From: Tanypteryx hageni
Lineage: Eukaryota; Arthropoda; Insecta; Odonata; Petaluridae
Length of the DNA stretch: 64,000 nt
Direction of reading: 5' to 3'
Assembly: GCA_028673005.1 (NCBI GenBank)
Contig: CM054116.1
Location: 26,079,840-26,143,839, forward strand
Both the position numbers and the translations under genes were made by a program. Shown in pieces: positions 10,525 to 20,353 of this stretch. Position 1 is the stretch's first letter, and each line of letters starts with the position of its first letter. Below the pieces are notes generated by a model, which saw nothing but the letters and a program-made list of their open reading frames with translations, was not told where the DNA came from and made no database searches.

Positions 10525-11291
10525 TGAGGTGCATGCAAAATGAGCATCTTTTTGCAAAGTAGTGCACTTTGGCGAAAGTGGCTTATAATCTTAATCTTAG
10601 TTAATGAAATTTTGCATACTATTATGCTGATGATTTGTATCATGTTGCATCTAGCACTATTTGTAATATTATTTGTAGTATCATGTTGCTCTGGTGGGTA
10701 ACCTCCAAAGACCTTAAAGTGACTCAAAAATCTCCCACCCCTTCTTTATCCCCCCTCTCACTCCCCCCTCCCTCTCCCATCCCCTTTCTCTCTGACACAC
10801 CCCTCTATCCACTCTCCCACCCCTTCTTTATCCCCCCTCTCACTCCCCCCTCCCATCCCCTTTCTCTCTGACACACCCCTCTATCCACTCTCCCGCCCCT
10901 TCTTTATCCCCCCCTCTCCTGCTACCCTTTCTTTCTCTCTCACCCCCTTTCTCTCCTTCCCTCTCTTCCCCATCTCTCTCCTTTTTTACGTCGTTGCGTG
11001 AAGATTGACTAGGTTTGGTCTCTTCTTATGTAGTCGCCGTTCATTTGATAACAGTCTTCTCGACTTTAAGGCCTTAGGATGTTCTCGAGGTTATCTGCAA
11101 GTATTTATGAGCGATCCTTTAACATTTTTCAAGCAATAATCTTTTTGCCATCAGTCAATCAGAAAATTCAACGAGGTGCATGCAAAATGAGCATCTTTTT
11201 GCAAAGTAGTGCACTTTGGCGAAAGTGGCTTATAATCTTAATCTTAGTTAATGAAATTTTGCATACTATTATGCTGATGATTTGTATCATG
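10525..11291. other. Complex templated insertion found only in copy A
   Basis: Copy B has an uninterrupted site at 54240/54241. In copy A, 767 bp intervene, all built from nearby sequence. In order: an inverted piece matching about 14463-14530; a direct copy of about 10480-10644 plus the following flank to the CTCAAAA near 10727; pyrimidine repeats like 12235-12410; a second, longer inverted piece matching about 14463-14716; and a third direct copy of the local flank. The join at the entry point shares ATG. This pattern is typical of serial template switching during replication repair. The open frame at 11079-11348 is the inverted 14.6-kb segment and is not a gene. Confidence 0.85.
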
Positions 11292-11407
11292 TTGCATCTA
11301 GCACTATTTTTAATATTATTTGTAGTATCATGTTGCTCTGGTGGGTAACCTCCAAAGACCTTAAAGTGACTCAAAATTTGTTCTTTTACAAAGAACCTAT
11401 CAATTGT

Positions 11408-11560
11408 CATTTTTTTAGATTATATTGTATTAGCTGGAGTACCCGGCATTGCCTGGAAATATTTTAAGCCACTGCCAAGTGTAGTTCACACAACTTCTGT
11501 CCGATTATGCTAACGTAGTTCATGCACCTTTAATCTACAATGTGCTAATAATAAAGCACC
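11408..11560 (+). repeat. Possible retroelement 3' remnant with TACCCGGC motif
   Basis: The sequence contains TAGCTGGAGTACCCGGCATT, a motif I associate with repetitive DNA of many animals. It ends in AATAATAAAGCACC, followed directly by the pyrimidine array. It resembles the other places in this window where a retroelement tail leads into CT repeats. The family is not identified. Confidence 0.35.
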
Positions 11561-12532
11561 TCTCTCCCCTTTCTTTTTACCTCCCCCTCTCTGGCCCCCT
11601 TTCTCTCTCACCACCATGTACAGCCCCCCTCACCCCTTTCTCTCCCTGGCATGCCCCTTCTCACTCCTTCCCCCTATGTGATCTCTCCCCTCCCTTCACC
11701 CCCCTTTCTCTCTCACTTACTCCCCCTTTGTCGCTCCCACCCCCTCTCTCCACCTCTTTGCCCCCATTCTCTCTCTCATCCATTCTATCACTCTCCCCCC
11801 TCCCTTGCTCCCCTTTCTCTCTCACCCCCTTCCCTTCACCATTTCTCTCTCACCCCCTCTCCCCACTTTCTCACACTCACCCCCTTTCTCTGGCACCCCT
11901 TTCCCCCTCTCTCACCCCCTTTCTTCCTCCAGCTCCCACTCTCCCTCCTATCTCTTGCTCCCCTTTTTCCCTCTCCCCTCTTTCACCCCCTCTCCCTTTT
12001 CTCTCACCACTCTATACAGCTCCTCCCTCAACCCCTTTCTCTCTCTGACACCCCCCCCACTCTCACTCCCTCCCCTCCCTTCACCCCCCATTTGTCTCTC
12101 CCCTTTCTCTCTCCTCTCTTCCCGCTCTCCCCTGCTCTTTGCCCCCATTCTCTCTCTCACCCCCCTCGCCCTCACCCCTCTCACTCCCCCCTCCCTCTCC
12201 CATCCCCTTTCTCTCTGACACACCCCTCTATCCACTCTCCCACCCCTTCTTTATCCCCCCTCTCACTCCCCCCTCCCTCTCCCATCCCCTTTCTCTCTGA
12301 CACACCCCTCTATCCACTCTCCTGCCCCTTCTTTATCCCCCCCTCTCCTGCTACCCTTTCTTTCTCTCTCACCCCCTTTCTCTCCTTCCCTCTCTTCCCC
12401 ATCTCTCTCCTTTCTCTATCCTCTCTTCTCACTCCCCTCTCTCGCTACCTTTTCTCTCCTCCCATCTCTTCCCCACATCTCTTCCCCCCTCCCCTTTCCC
12501 TCTCTCCCCCCTCCCCTTTCCCTCTCTACATT
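11561..12532. repeat. Pyrimidine array 3 with an 82-bp minisatellite, copy A
   Basis: This is about 1 kb of nearly pure plus-strand pyrimidine. Its 3' half contains an 82-bp unit marked by TTCTTTATCCCCCC, CTGACACACCCC and TCTATCCAC, repeated head to tail. Copy B has one more unit, accounting for the 82-bp offset change. The same unit was copied into the insertion at 10731-10905. Long open frames here are compositional artefacts. Confidence 0.9.
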
Positions 12533-13363
12533 GTTTTAATTCTTGTGATAAGATCAAGGTTTAAAAAATAGACATTTTATTTAAAAAATTTCTTTTTCTT
12601 CAAAAATAATATGCCAGAAATGTGTTGACTTGAAATAAAAATGTTCATACATCATCAAGCAGCCATGTCTGAATTTCTGAAAATGACTAAGTGGATTAAT
12701 GGTATTACGGAAATAAATTCCAAATGGAAAGGATTAAGTTAGCAACACAGAACACAACTTTCACGAATGGTCATCAAAAAAGCATGAGAAACATTTCATT
12801 GCCTTTAAAATGATATTTTCTTATTTATGTTTAGAAACAGTAACTTGATAAAAAGACTACACATTTTAGGTAAACACAAGAACTTGATTAGATAAAAGTA
12901 ACCGAATTTAAATTATATAATCTTTCATATTTTGATCACTCTAGATTTGCACTCATACAAGTAAACTTTCTACACACATCGCATTCAATAACATTTGTTT
13001 ATATACACAATAAGATTCACATTTAAAGGGCTGACAAAAATTTGATTTTTATGGGTCCACATTTGACCTCTCACGATAGTGAAAGAGCATAGGGTTACAA
13101 TTGTTTCTAAAACATTCTCTCTCTGCTCAACAAAGTTAAGCACATGTATTATTAACCATCACATAGCTTCACTATGTTCTCATCCACAACTTGCATACTT
13201 TAGACAAATCAAAACATTAGTAACAAAGCATTATTTGAAACATTTTTCTATACACTCATTTTTACCAGTCAATTCATTTAGTTAACACACATTCTTTCAA
13301 ATTTATCACATCCATACATACATGTGCATTTCAGTTTTTAGTTTTACTCAAAAATGTATGTCC
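12533..13363 (-). other. Possible 3' untranslated region of a minus-strand transcript
   Basis: Downstream of the open segment at 13364-13588, reading leftwards, about 800 bases lack repeats and end at an AATAAA on the minus strand (12576-12581), just before the pyrimidine array. This layout resembles a 3' untranslated region. It is an inference, because transcription cannot be seen in the sequence. Confidence 0.3.
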
Positions 13364-13588
13364 TCATTCTGATACACTTGCATACTTGGGCTTCCAGGCC
13401 TTGATAACTGAGTCTGCAACCATGCAATCTACATCACAGTCATGAACATAAATCACACTGGGCCTTTTTAATGGGCTTTGGACCCATGCCTCATACCTTC
13501 TTTAGTTACTGGTACAATCATTAAATGAGATGTAAAAAATCTCGGATGTATCATATGGATATATATCAATGGGATTCTTAAAACCCAT
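13364..13588 (-). pseudogene. Unrecognised protein-like segment, interrupted by one stop
   Basis: Reading leftwards from an ATG at 13588, the frame gives MGFKNPIDIYPYDTSEIFYI and onward to a TAA at 13502-13504. It then continues in the same frame for 45 residues containing KRPSVIYVHDCDVD and ADSVIKAWKPKYA, ending at TGA 13364-13366. The residue mix looks like real protein rather than random AT-rich translation. A plausible splice acceptor (polypyrimidine then TAG) lies at 13591-13593. Either it is a pseudogene with a premature stop, or two exons whose boundary I misplace. I do not recognise the family. The same segment, stop included, is in copy B at 56395-56619. Confidence 0.35.
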
Positions 13589-13603
13589 ATCTACACACAG
13601 TAA

Positions 13604-15195
13604 TTTCAGGGCAGAAAAAGTGTGAGACAAGAAAATATACACAAACATACTTGTGGATTACATGTAAACTACAGAAAAGTACAATTTACATAACATCTTA
13701 GCACCAACTGCCACAACTTGAATTTCTTGACTTCACTGTACCACATGAACGAGTCACAGATCCTGTAATGTCTGTCAAGAGATATTGTATCAGAACAACA
13801 TCTAATTCAAAGGGACAAAAATTATAAACTTAACTCGCTGTTTTATGATATTCTACTGAAATGAAATCAAAATATTTCTTTACATATGTCCACACATATA
13901 GTAAGAACTAGATTAAAATCCAAATAATATGACAATGCATTCAAAAATGAGCAGGTTGCATTCAAAAAATAAATAGAATTATAACTCAACATCAAGCTTT
14001 GGAAGAGAAAAGTTCTTTGCAAAGAAGGCAATCAAAGAACTAGGATGTAAAATATTGCGAAAGAAATTTTTTGGTTTATATGAGAATGCATAGAATGATA
14101 TGGATGGCAAGTAATGCCTACAATAATGGCAGCTGTATCCTAACAACTGCCCAATGACAAAACTAATGACTTTGCACCATTTATAAGCCACATGAGTCAC
14201 TTGAACCACTGCAATGGATCTGCACCGAGTGGTTGTGATGAACAGTGGTCCTCACAAAGCATCAGCCCATGAGCTTAGGAAATAACCAACATAGTGGAAT
14301 AATACCCAAACACTGATCAATGTGTCACACATCATTTCGAAAGCGAGTATAAAATTCAATAAACGACAAATTCATCAGTCACAATAAAGGCGACACTAAA
14401 ATAGTCTCGGATCATCATACCGTCAATATTTGACACAAAGGACATAGAAATGGAGGTAAGAAAGATTATAAGCCACTTTCGCCAAAGTGCACTACTTTGC
14501 AAAAAGATGCTCATTTTGCATGCACCTCGTTGAATTTTCTGATTGACTGATGGCAAAAAGATTATTGCTTGAAAAATGTTAAAGGATCGCTCATAAATAC
14601 TTGCAGATAACCTCGAGAACATCCTAAGGCCTTAAAGTCGAGAAGACTGTTATCAAATGAACGGCGACTACATAAGAAGAGACCAAACCTAGTCAATCTT
14701 CACGCAACGACGTAAAAATATGCTCGATTAATACAGATTTATGGAAAGAAATCTGAAATGCGGTCAGGAAGGAAGAACAAAGCTGCCAGAATTGTGGAAT
14801 TTCAATAAGCTTCAAGGTAACAGGTAGGTGCATAGGCACGATCCATTCCAAAACTATTCTTCGGGTCAATGGAGGATATTTGTGTTTGTACATATTGTTA
14901 AAACTACAGCCTTGCGTAATTGAGAAACAAGTAAGATACCCTTGCTAATGCAAGGGGTGGAAGCGCGTTTCCTTAAAAATATTTCAGGGTTCTCCCTTTG
15001 AGGAGGGAACAACCCGCATAATTGAAATGTATCTCCTCACTAGACCTTCTTATCCGACTTTAAAGCCACAGCGGAAAAATTAAGAACTGCCGGGGAACAA
15101 TTCGTAGAAAGATAAAAGCTATCTAATTCAAAAAGAATTTTTCAAATATCTCTTAAAACAAAAAAGTAGATCGTCCACAGACAGAGATGGACAGA
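13604..15195. other. Unassigned sequence
   Basis: I found no convincing gene. The part 14463-14716 donated inverted copies to the insertion at 10525-11291. Minus-strand frames at 13979-14209 and 14693-14893 are short and match no family I know. A CpG-richer patch sits at about 14600-14720. Confidence 0.5.
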
Positions 15196-15199
15196 CACA

Positions 15200-15255
15200 A
15201 TACACGATCACTCTCTCTGTCCGTCAGTCTGTCAGTCTGTCTGTCTGCCTGCCTC
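15200..15255 (+). repeat. GTCT/GTCA microsatellite
   Basis: This is a run of CAGTCTGT and GTCT units after CTCTCTCTGTCC. Copy B has one additional 8-bp unit. An inverted GACAGAGATGGACAGAC lies just to the left. Confidence 0.9.
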
Positions 15256-15731
15256 TTTCTGTGGGCAATCAACTTTTTTGTTTATTTTAAGAAAGCGTGC
15301 AAAAAATGATCTTGATTAATTACTCGTATATATTCTTCTGGCAAGATAAAATATCCTCATAATTAAAAATAAGCTTATTAAATATAATTTTTACTGAAGG
15401 GTACTTGTCATCAATGGTGATTAATAAAGTAGCAAAAGGAATATGAGTTGGCTCCTACCATTGATTTTTCTTTGGCTACATAATAATGTGCCGTCCAATG
15501 AAAATTAATTCATTTTTGATTTGACATTACATCCTATCATTTAGAGATTAGAACTAGTATTTAAACAGTAATGGCAAAGTTTCAAACAAGAGCAAAGGAG
15601 ATAATTTAATAATCAATTCATTTGATTTGTAAGATTACATGCAACATTGTCTAATGAAGATTATTCTACCATAGTAGACGTTTCTTCTTACCTCAAGAAA
15701 TCTCTTTCCTGTGGGGTAGCGAAATTGCGCT

Positions 15732-15993
15732 GGTACCCTGAACATGTTTTGACAATTTTCTCGATGATATCTGTGTGTGTGTGTGTGTGTGTGTATGATA
15801 GCTTTTTTGTGGGTGCTCTAACTCAAAAATTATTTTAAAAGTATTGTGTATTCATGAAAAAAATCGACTTTGAGATTTCAACGAAAATACACGTATTGAG
15901 GTACCCTGAACACGTTTTGACCATTTTCTCGGTGATGTCTGTGTGAGTGGGTGTATATGTGATAGATTTTTTATGGGTGCTCTAACTCAAAAC
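15732..15993 (+). repeat. Tandem pair around a TG microsatellite
   Basis: Two related segments (15732-15833 and 15900-15993) both run from GGTACCCTGAACA through TTTTCTCG to GGGTGCTCTAACTCAAAA. The first carries a pure TG run at about 15773-15793; the second has a short imperfect version. There is no coding function. Confidence 0.8.
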
Positions 15994-16167
15994 TATTAAT
16001 TAGGTCAACGGGAAATTTTATATTTAACATTTTTATAAAAGTCAGAAGAACTGATTAATTTTTGGTAAAAATCGGTCAACCGGAAGAGGGTGATTACTCT
16101 TGTCACTTATCCGTTATTTTAAAATATTTGCTTTAATATATTTAATATACGTAAACATAACAGGAAT

Positions 16168-16202
16168 AAAAGTTGTAGAAAATTTAATTTTCTACAACTT
16201 TT
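16168..16202. repeat. Perfect hairpin, 16-bp arms
   Basis: The arm AAAAGTTGTAGAAAAT, the loop TTA and the exact reverse complement make a near-seamless palindrome. It sits in AT-rich DNA with no other recognisable feature. The same hairpin is in copy B at about 59207-59241. Confidence 0.9.
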
Positions 16203-17030
16203 GTTTGAAATATTTTCCATATAATGCATTTAAAAAGAGATATCTCATATTTTTAGCTGCCACCACCACGGCACCTGAAGACTATTGTTAACAATTGACG
16301 CTTAGTTACGTCTTAGTAACGCTCCTTTTTCTTTTCTTAATTGTTGGAGCTTTGTGGCTATATGCAATATTAGAAGGCTATGGTTTGAGTTTATTTGTTT
16401 TTTGTAAAGTCGAAAATTTTCTCGCAGTTTCTTAAAATATTCATTATTATGTAACCTATTTTGAATTTTTAGAAATATTACATATATGGAGAAAGTCATG
16501 TGGTGGCCACATCGTATTTTTTAATTATGTTTTCTTTTTAGCAGTTTATTTTTATAATTTCATTATTTTGACAACAGTTATCACATTATTTGTACTATAT
16601 AACCTTAGCTTTCCTTTTCTATATTTATATTGTTGAAGCGAATCTGAACAAATTACAAGCGTTCATCATAACAACGAGATTAAATAAACTGTTGTCATTG
16701 TTAGTGTGTAATAGAAGTCTCTTTATTTTAATGTCGAGTTGTATTGATACGAGCATTCCTACGCTTTATAAAGGGATATTTCTGCTAATAATTGTTTTTA
16801 TTTATCGTAATTATTATTGATAGTAAGTTTTTATTTATCTTAAAAACCTTTTATCTTTATTCATTTAAGATAATTCTGAAAATTGTTTTCCCTGTGAAAA
16901 GGCCATTGAAAACCTCGTTGGTGATCAACAGTTTCACTCCTACTAGTATCTCAAGCTTAATTACTCTGAACTACCAGTATACTTTCGTTGATTTTAAGCA
17001 ATATGAATCGATAAATGAGTATTTTTATTA
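16203..17030. other. Unassigned AT-rich sequence
   Basis: The short open frames here are rich in Ile, Leu, Phe and Tyr, as expected of AT-rich DNA. I see no conserved motif. Confidence 0.5.
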
Positions 17031-17258
17031 ATGAAACAAAAGATATTATCAAGCTTCTTACTACTTATATACCAAATATTCTTACGTTTACCACTGAGTT
17101 CTCTACTTCTGTCTGCCATTCTCTCAACTGTAAAAAGATTAAAAGTTAAATATAGAGACCCTCACAGCACTAAACAGCTGTTAGACACTTTTGCAACTTT
17201 TATGCCCATGCATGCAGAAAGGCTATTATTAATCTGCTATAATATAATTATATTATAG
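17031..17258 (+). pseudogene. Possible remnant of a hAT dimerisation domain
   Basis: The frame encodes LPLSSLLLSAILSTVKRLKV followed by KYRDPHSTKQLL. This resembles the C-terminal dimerisation region of hAT transposases, where a P-x-S-x-x-x-E-R-x-F-S-T-x-K-R-x-K block is usual, but with the E-R-x-F part eroded. It lies just upstream of the intact hAT element yet outside its ends, so it would be a different, older copy. The similarity is weak and by eye only. Confidence 0.25.
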
Positions 17259-17800
17259 AGTTTATTTATATTAAAGTATTAACTATATAAAAGTTGTTTA
17301 TAAAAAACAATTTTTAGATCTTCAATTGTTTTCATTTCCACTCGACTACCCTTCAGCCATGGACAGCTGATTCAGACATATTATCGTATAAACAGTAACA
17401 TTTGTTAAATTCGTTTATTAAAAAAAATACATGCAAAATTTATCAAAAAGAGATTTTTACATTGTTTTTAGTATTTTAAACCTGATAATGCTCTAATAAT
17501 TTGTTTTCAAATTTTTCTGTATCATTGACTAGTTATGAACTACAAGTGGTATTTATGGTATGAGCAGTGGCGGCTCGTGTATAGGCACTGCGGAACTGCA
17601 GCACCCCCTATTTCCACTTGATATTATCGATAACATTTAATATAATGAGTTATTTTTTCTTTAATTCTTTCTTTATTTTTGTAGTACAATATATATTCCT
17701 TAAGCTTCAGTAGCCATCCCCCAGTTTATGAAAAAGATACAAAAATCTTCGTATGGAACTGTGCGCTTCACAGTGCCAGCGACGTGGTGTTTGACTGTTG

Positions 17801-17812
17801 TGCGCATGCGCA
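17801..17812. promoter_or_regulatory. NRF1/Ewg-type palindromic site in the hAT 5' region
   Basis: TGCGCATGCGCA matches the known NRF1 consensus (Ewg in insects). It lies about 260 bases before the transposase start, beside a G-rich run, in a local GC-rich island. This suggests, but does not prove, a host-factor-driven promoter. Copy B has the same site at 60840-60851. Confidence 0.6.
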
Positions 17813-18067
17813 CATAGGAGGGGGGGTGGGGAGGAAGGCGGGACTGCCAGGTAGAGAGAGCACTGTTGCTCTCGCAGTGCCAGCTCTGGCGTGATGGTGG
17901 AAGGAAGTTTTTTTTTACTCAGCGTGTGTTGTGCTTAAAAACCGTGTACCATATTCTTGAATGGGATAAAGTGTAGAAGAGTGTAGAATTAGATTATTAT
18001 TCTGCTTCCAGCTGTTCTATTTGATTCATTTTTTTTCGGTTCTTTTATTTAACAGAAAACTTTAACC

Positions 18068-20149
18068 ATGGCCTTGCATCCCCAAGAAATAAGTTCTGTG
18101 ACTGTAAGTGAACTTCAACAGATTAAGTTTTCACAGCTATCTCTCCATGAGAAAGTTACAGTTAAGAAAAGAGGTCGTTCAACACCTGATATTCTAATAT
18201 CTCAGCCAGGCAAAAGCAACAACAAGAAATATATTCGTAGCTTTAATTCTGAATGGTACCAACGAAAAAGTTGGCTTTGCGGCTGTGAAGTAAAAAATGC
18301 ACTGTTTTGCTTCCCGTGTTTGCTGTTTGGAGGTGATGTACCGTGGACAAAAGATGGTTTTAGAAATATAAACAAAATGAAAGAAAAAGCTGAAAAGCAT
18401 GAGAAGTCAAAGAAGCACGTTGATAATGTTGTTTCACTGTCACTTTTAGGAACCGTAAGTATTAAGGAGAAACTTAGTGAGGCATACAGACTTTCAATCA
18501 ATGAGCATAATATAAAAGTTAAAAAGAACCGTGAAATTTTGTCCAAAATAATAGACTGCATTTACTTTTGTGGAAACTTTGAAACTCCCTTACGTGGACA
18601 TGATGAAAAAGACGATTCAGTAAATCCAGGGGTATTTAGAGGATTAGTAAATTTTGCATCTAAATTAGATTCAGATTTGAAGAATCACTTAGAAACCAGT
18701 GCAGTCTTCAAAGGTGTTTCTAAGACCATTCAGAATGAGATACTTGACTGCCTGCTACAAATATACCATGAGGAGATAAGGACGGAAATTAGAAAAGCTT
18801 CCTTTGTAGCTGTCATGGCTGATGACATAACAGATGTTTCGGAACACACTCAAATGGTCCTTGTTCTACGGTACGTATTGAATGAAGAAATATTTGAGCG
18901 TTTTTGGGGATTCTTTATTCCAGAAAATCAAACTGCAGATGGCATATCAAAACGTATTTTAGAACAATTTGACATAATCCTTCAAGGAAATGGACAAAAA
19001 CTGATAGCTCAGACATTTGATGGTGCAAATGTCATGAAAGGCAAAAAAGCAGGAGTTCAAGCAAAAATAAAAGCAGTTTATAGTAATGCACATTTCATTC
19101 ACTGTTATGCACATCAACTTAATTTAATAATGAGAAATGCAGCAAGTATTACACGAAACGCAAGAATATTTTTCTCTAACATTCTGGCTATTCCAACATT
19201 CTTCTCAAGATCACCACAACGTGTGTCCATTCTCAAGAAACATATGGACGTCAGCATTCCACGTCCATCCTCTACAAGGTGGAATTTCAACATACGGACC
19301 ATAAACAGAGTTCATGAAAATTTGCAACCTTTAAAAAACTGCCTTACTGAAATTCAGTCAACATCAAATGCAGATCAAACCATTGCAGAAGCAACAGGAA
19401 TTTTAAAATACCTGAATGATGATAATTTCAAGTTTTGGTTAGAGCTTTTTCATCAGATTATGCCTCATGTTGAAATAATTTACAACCAAATGCAATCTCG
19501 AGAAATTAGTGTGTTTAAAGTTAATGAATATATAACAAATTTCAAAACTACTATTTTAGAATTGAGAAACTCAAAGTACTGTGAGAATCCTTCAAAGACA
19601 CTCATGGCAGAAGCTAAGGAAGTGTGTGACTATATATGTGTTGATATAATGGACAGATATTCTTCCACTAAACACTTAGTAGCTGCTAAATTGCTCAACA
19701 AGAAATGCTTCTCTAGATTTAACAATGAACATCCCACAAAAGAGATAGTACTGACCACTGAAGCTTATCCCATGATTGACAAAGAAAAGCTTGAAACTGA
19801 ACTAAAAGTATTCTATTGTAGGACTGATATTCATGAATATTGCAAGTTAATTGAGCTGCTGAAATTTATCTTGGAAAATAATCTAGATGATGTTTTTAGT
19901 GAAATTAAGAAACTGATAAAAATCCTCTTGACAATTCCCATGACTACATCAGAGGCAGAGCGCTTCTTTTCAACATTGAAAAGAATAAAAACTTTTTTAA
20001 GAAACACTATGAATTCGGAAAGACTAAATGCGCTTGCAGTACTTTCAATGGAGAAAAATTTCCTCAATTGTCATCCAGAGATCAAGGAGAAAATTATTGA
20101 ACTTTTTGCGCAAATTAAAACAAGAAGAATGGATTTCATTTTTAAATGA
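18068..20149 (+). CDS. hAT transposase, TTF zinc finger / DUF4371 type (693 aa)
   Basis: This is a single open frame of 693 residues. The ATG sits in a good context (AACCATGG), 14 bases after a pyrimidine-rich TTTAACAG that looks like a splice acceptor. From N to C: a TTF-type zinc finger at about 55-120 (Cys71, Cys73, Cys81, Cys84, His111, His117, with FCFPCLLFGG); a DUF4371-like region at about 140-300; RNase-H-like blocks with MADDITDVSEH (Asp252/Asp253), TFDGANVMKG (Asp318) and HCYAHQLNL (Cys346, His349); STRW at 402-405; and a hAT dimerisation region at about 600-668 with SEAERFFSTLKRIKTFLR. It is related to the transposon-derived ZMYM1-like proteins of animals. The protein would cut and join the element's ends in the nucleus. 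Length and domain order look complete. Copy B differs by one residue (Cys520 here, Arg there). Confidence 0.96.
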   Translation: MALHPQEISSVTVSELQQIKFSQLSLHEKVTVKKRGRSTPDILISQPGKSNNKKYIRSFNSEWYQRKSWLCGCEVKNALFCFPCLLFGGDVPWTKDGFRNINKMKEKAEKHEKSKKHVDNVVSLSLLGTVSIKEKLSEAYRLSINEHNIKVKKNREILSKIIDCIYFCGNFETPLRGHDEKDDSVNPGVFRGLVNFASKLDSDLKNHLETSAVFKGVSKTIQNEILDCLLQIYHEEIRTEIRKASFVAVMADDITDVSEHTQMVLVLRYVLNEEIFERFWGFFIPENQTADGISKRILEQFDIILQGNGQKLIAQTFDGANVMKGKKAGVQAKIKAVYSNAHFIHCYAHQLNLIMRNAASITRNARIFFSNILAIPTFFSRSPQRVSILKKHMDVSIPRPSSTRWNFNIRTINRVHENLQPLKNCLTEIQSTSNADQTIAEATGILKYLNDDNFKFWLELFHQIMPHVEIIYNQMQSREISVFKVNEYITNFKTTILELRNSKYCENPSKTLMAEAKEVCDYICVDIMDRYSSTKHLVAAKLLNKKCFSRFNNEHPTKEIVLTTEAYPMIDKEKLETELKVFYCRTDIHEYCKLIELLKFILENNLDDVFSEIKKLIKILLTIPMTTSEAERFFSTLKRIKTFLRNTMNSERLNALAVLSMEKNFLNCHPEIKEKIIELFAQIKTRRMDFIFK

Positions 20150-20235
20150 ATAGATCAAGCTTGAACTGTAACAATTTAAGTTAAAGTAAGTAAAAAATGT
20201 TTGTTTTTTTTTGTTAAGATTTTATCAAGTTCCTG

Positions 20236-20241
20236 AATAAA
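20236..20241 (+). terminator. Polyadenylation signal of the hAT transposase
   Basis: AATAAA lies 87 bases after the stop codon, inside the element, followed by T-rich sequence. It is the likely mRNA 3' end signal. The copy B equivalent is 63275-63280. Confidence 0.6.
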
Positions 20242-20353
20242 TTTTCTTTTTATACATGTTTTTTTCCTTTTACACAATTTTAAAACAAAGGCTAAAAATT
20301 TTCTGGAGCAGCACCCCCACTAATCTTAGCTACGAGCCGCCACTGGGTATGAG

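Larger units (their letters stand above)
17565..20345 (+). mobile_element. Complete hAT transposon, copy A
   Basis: The element is 2781 bp. It starts CAGTGGCGGCTCGT and ends ACGAGCCGCCACTG, a perfect 14-bp terminal inverted repeat. A second shared block, GCAGCACCCCC, appears near both ends. The flanks carry the same 8-bp duplication, GGTATGAG (17557-17564 and 20346-20353), as expected of hAT insertion. One uninterrupted transposase gene lies inside, with a GC-richer promoter-like region at 17760-17900. Both ends, the target duplication and the gene are intact, so the copy is young and possibly active. Confidence 0.97.

Noticed and set aside
11079..11348. Open frame of 89 residues in the copy A insertion, matching one at 14356-14622 on the other strand.
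   Set aside because: The match exists because the DNA is an inverted copy. Neither frame shows a known domain, and the shared DNA also explains the shared translation.
14440..14470. ATGGAG followed by GTAAGA on the plus strand, resembling a start codon and 5' splice site.
   Set aside because: No downstream exon or supporting open frame could be found, and such motifs occur by chance in AT-rich DNA.
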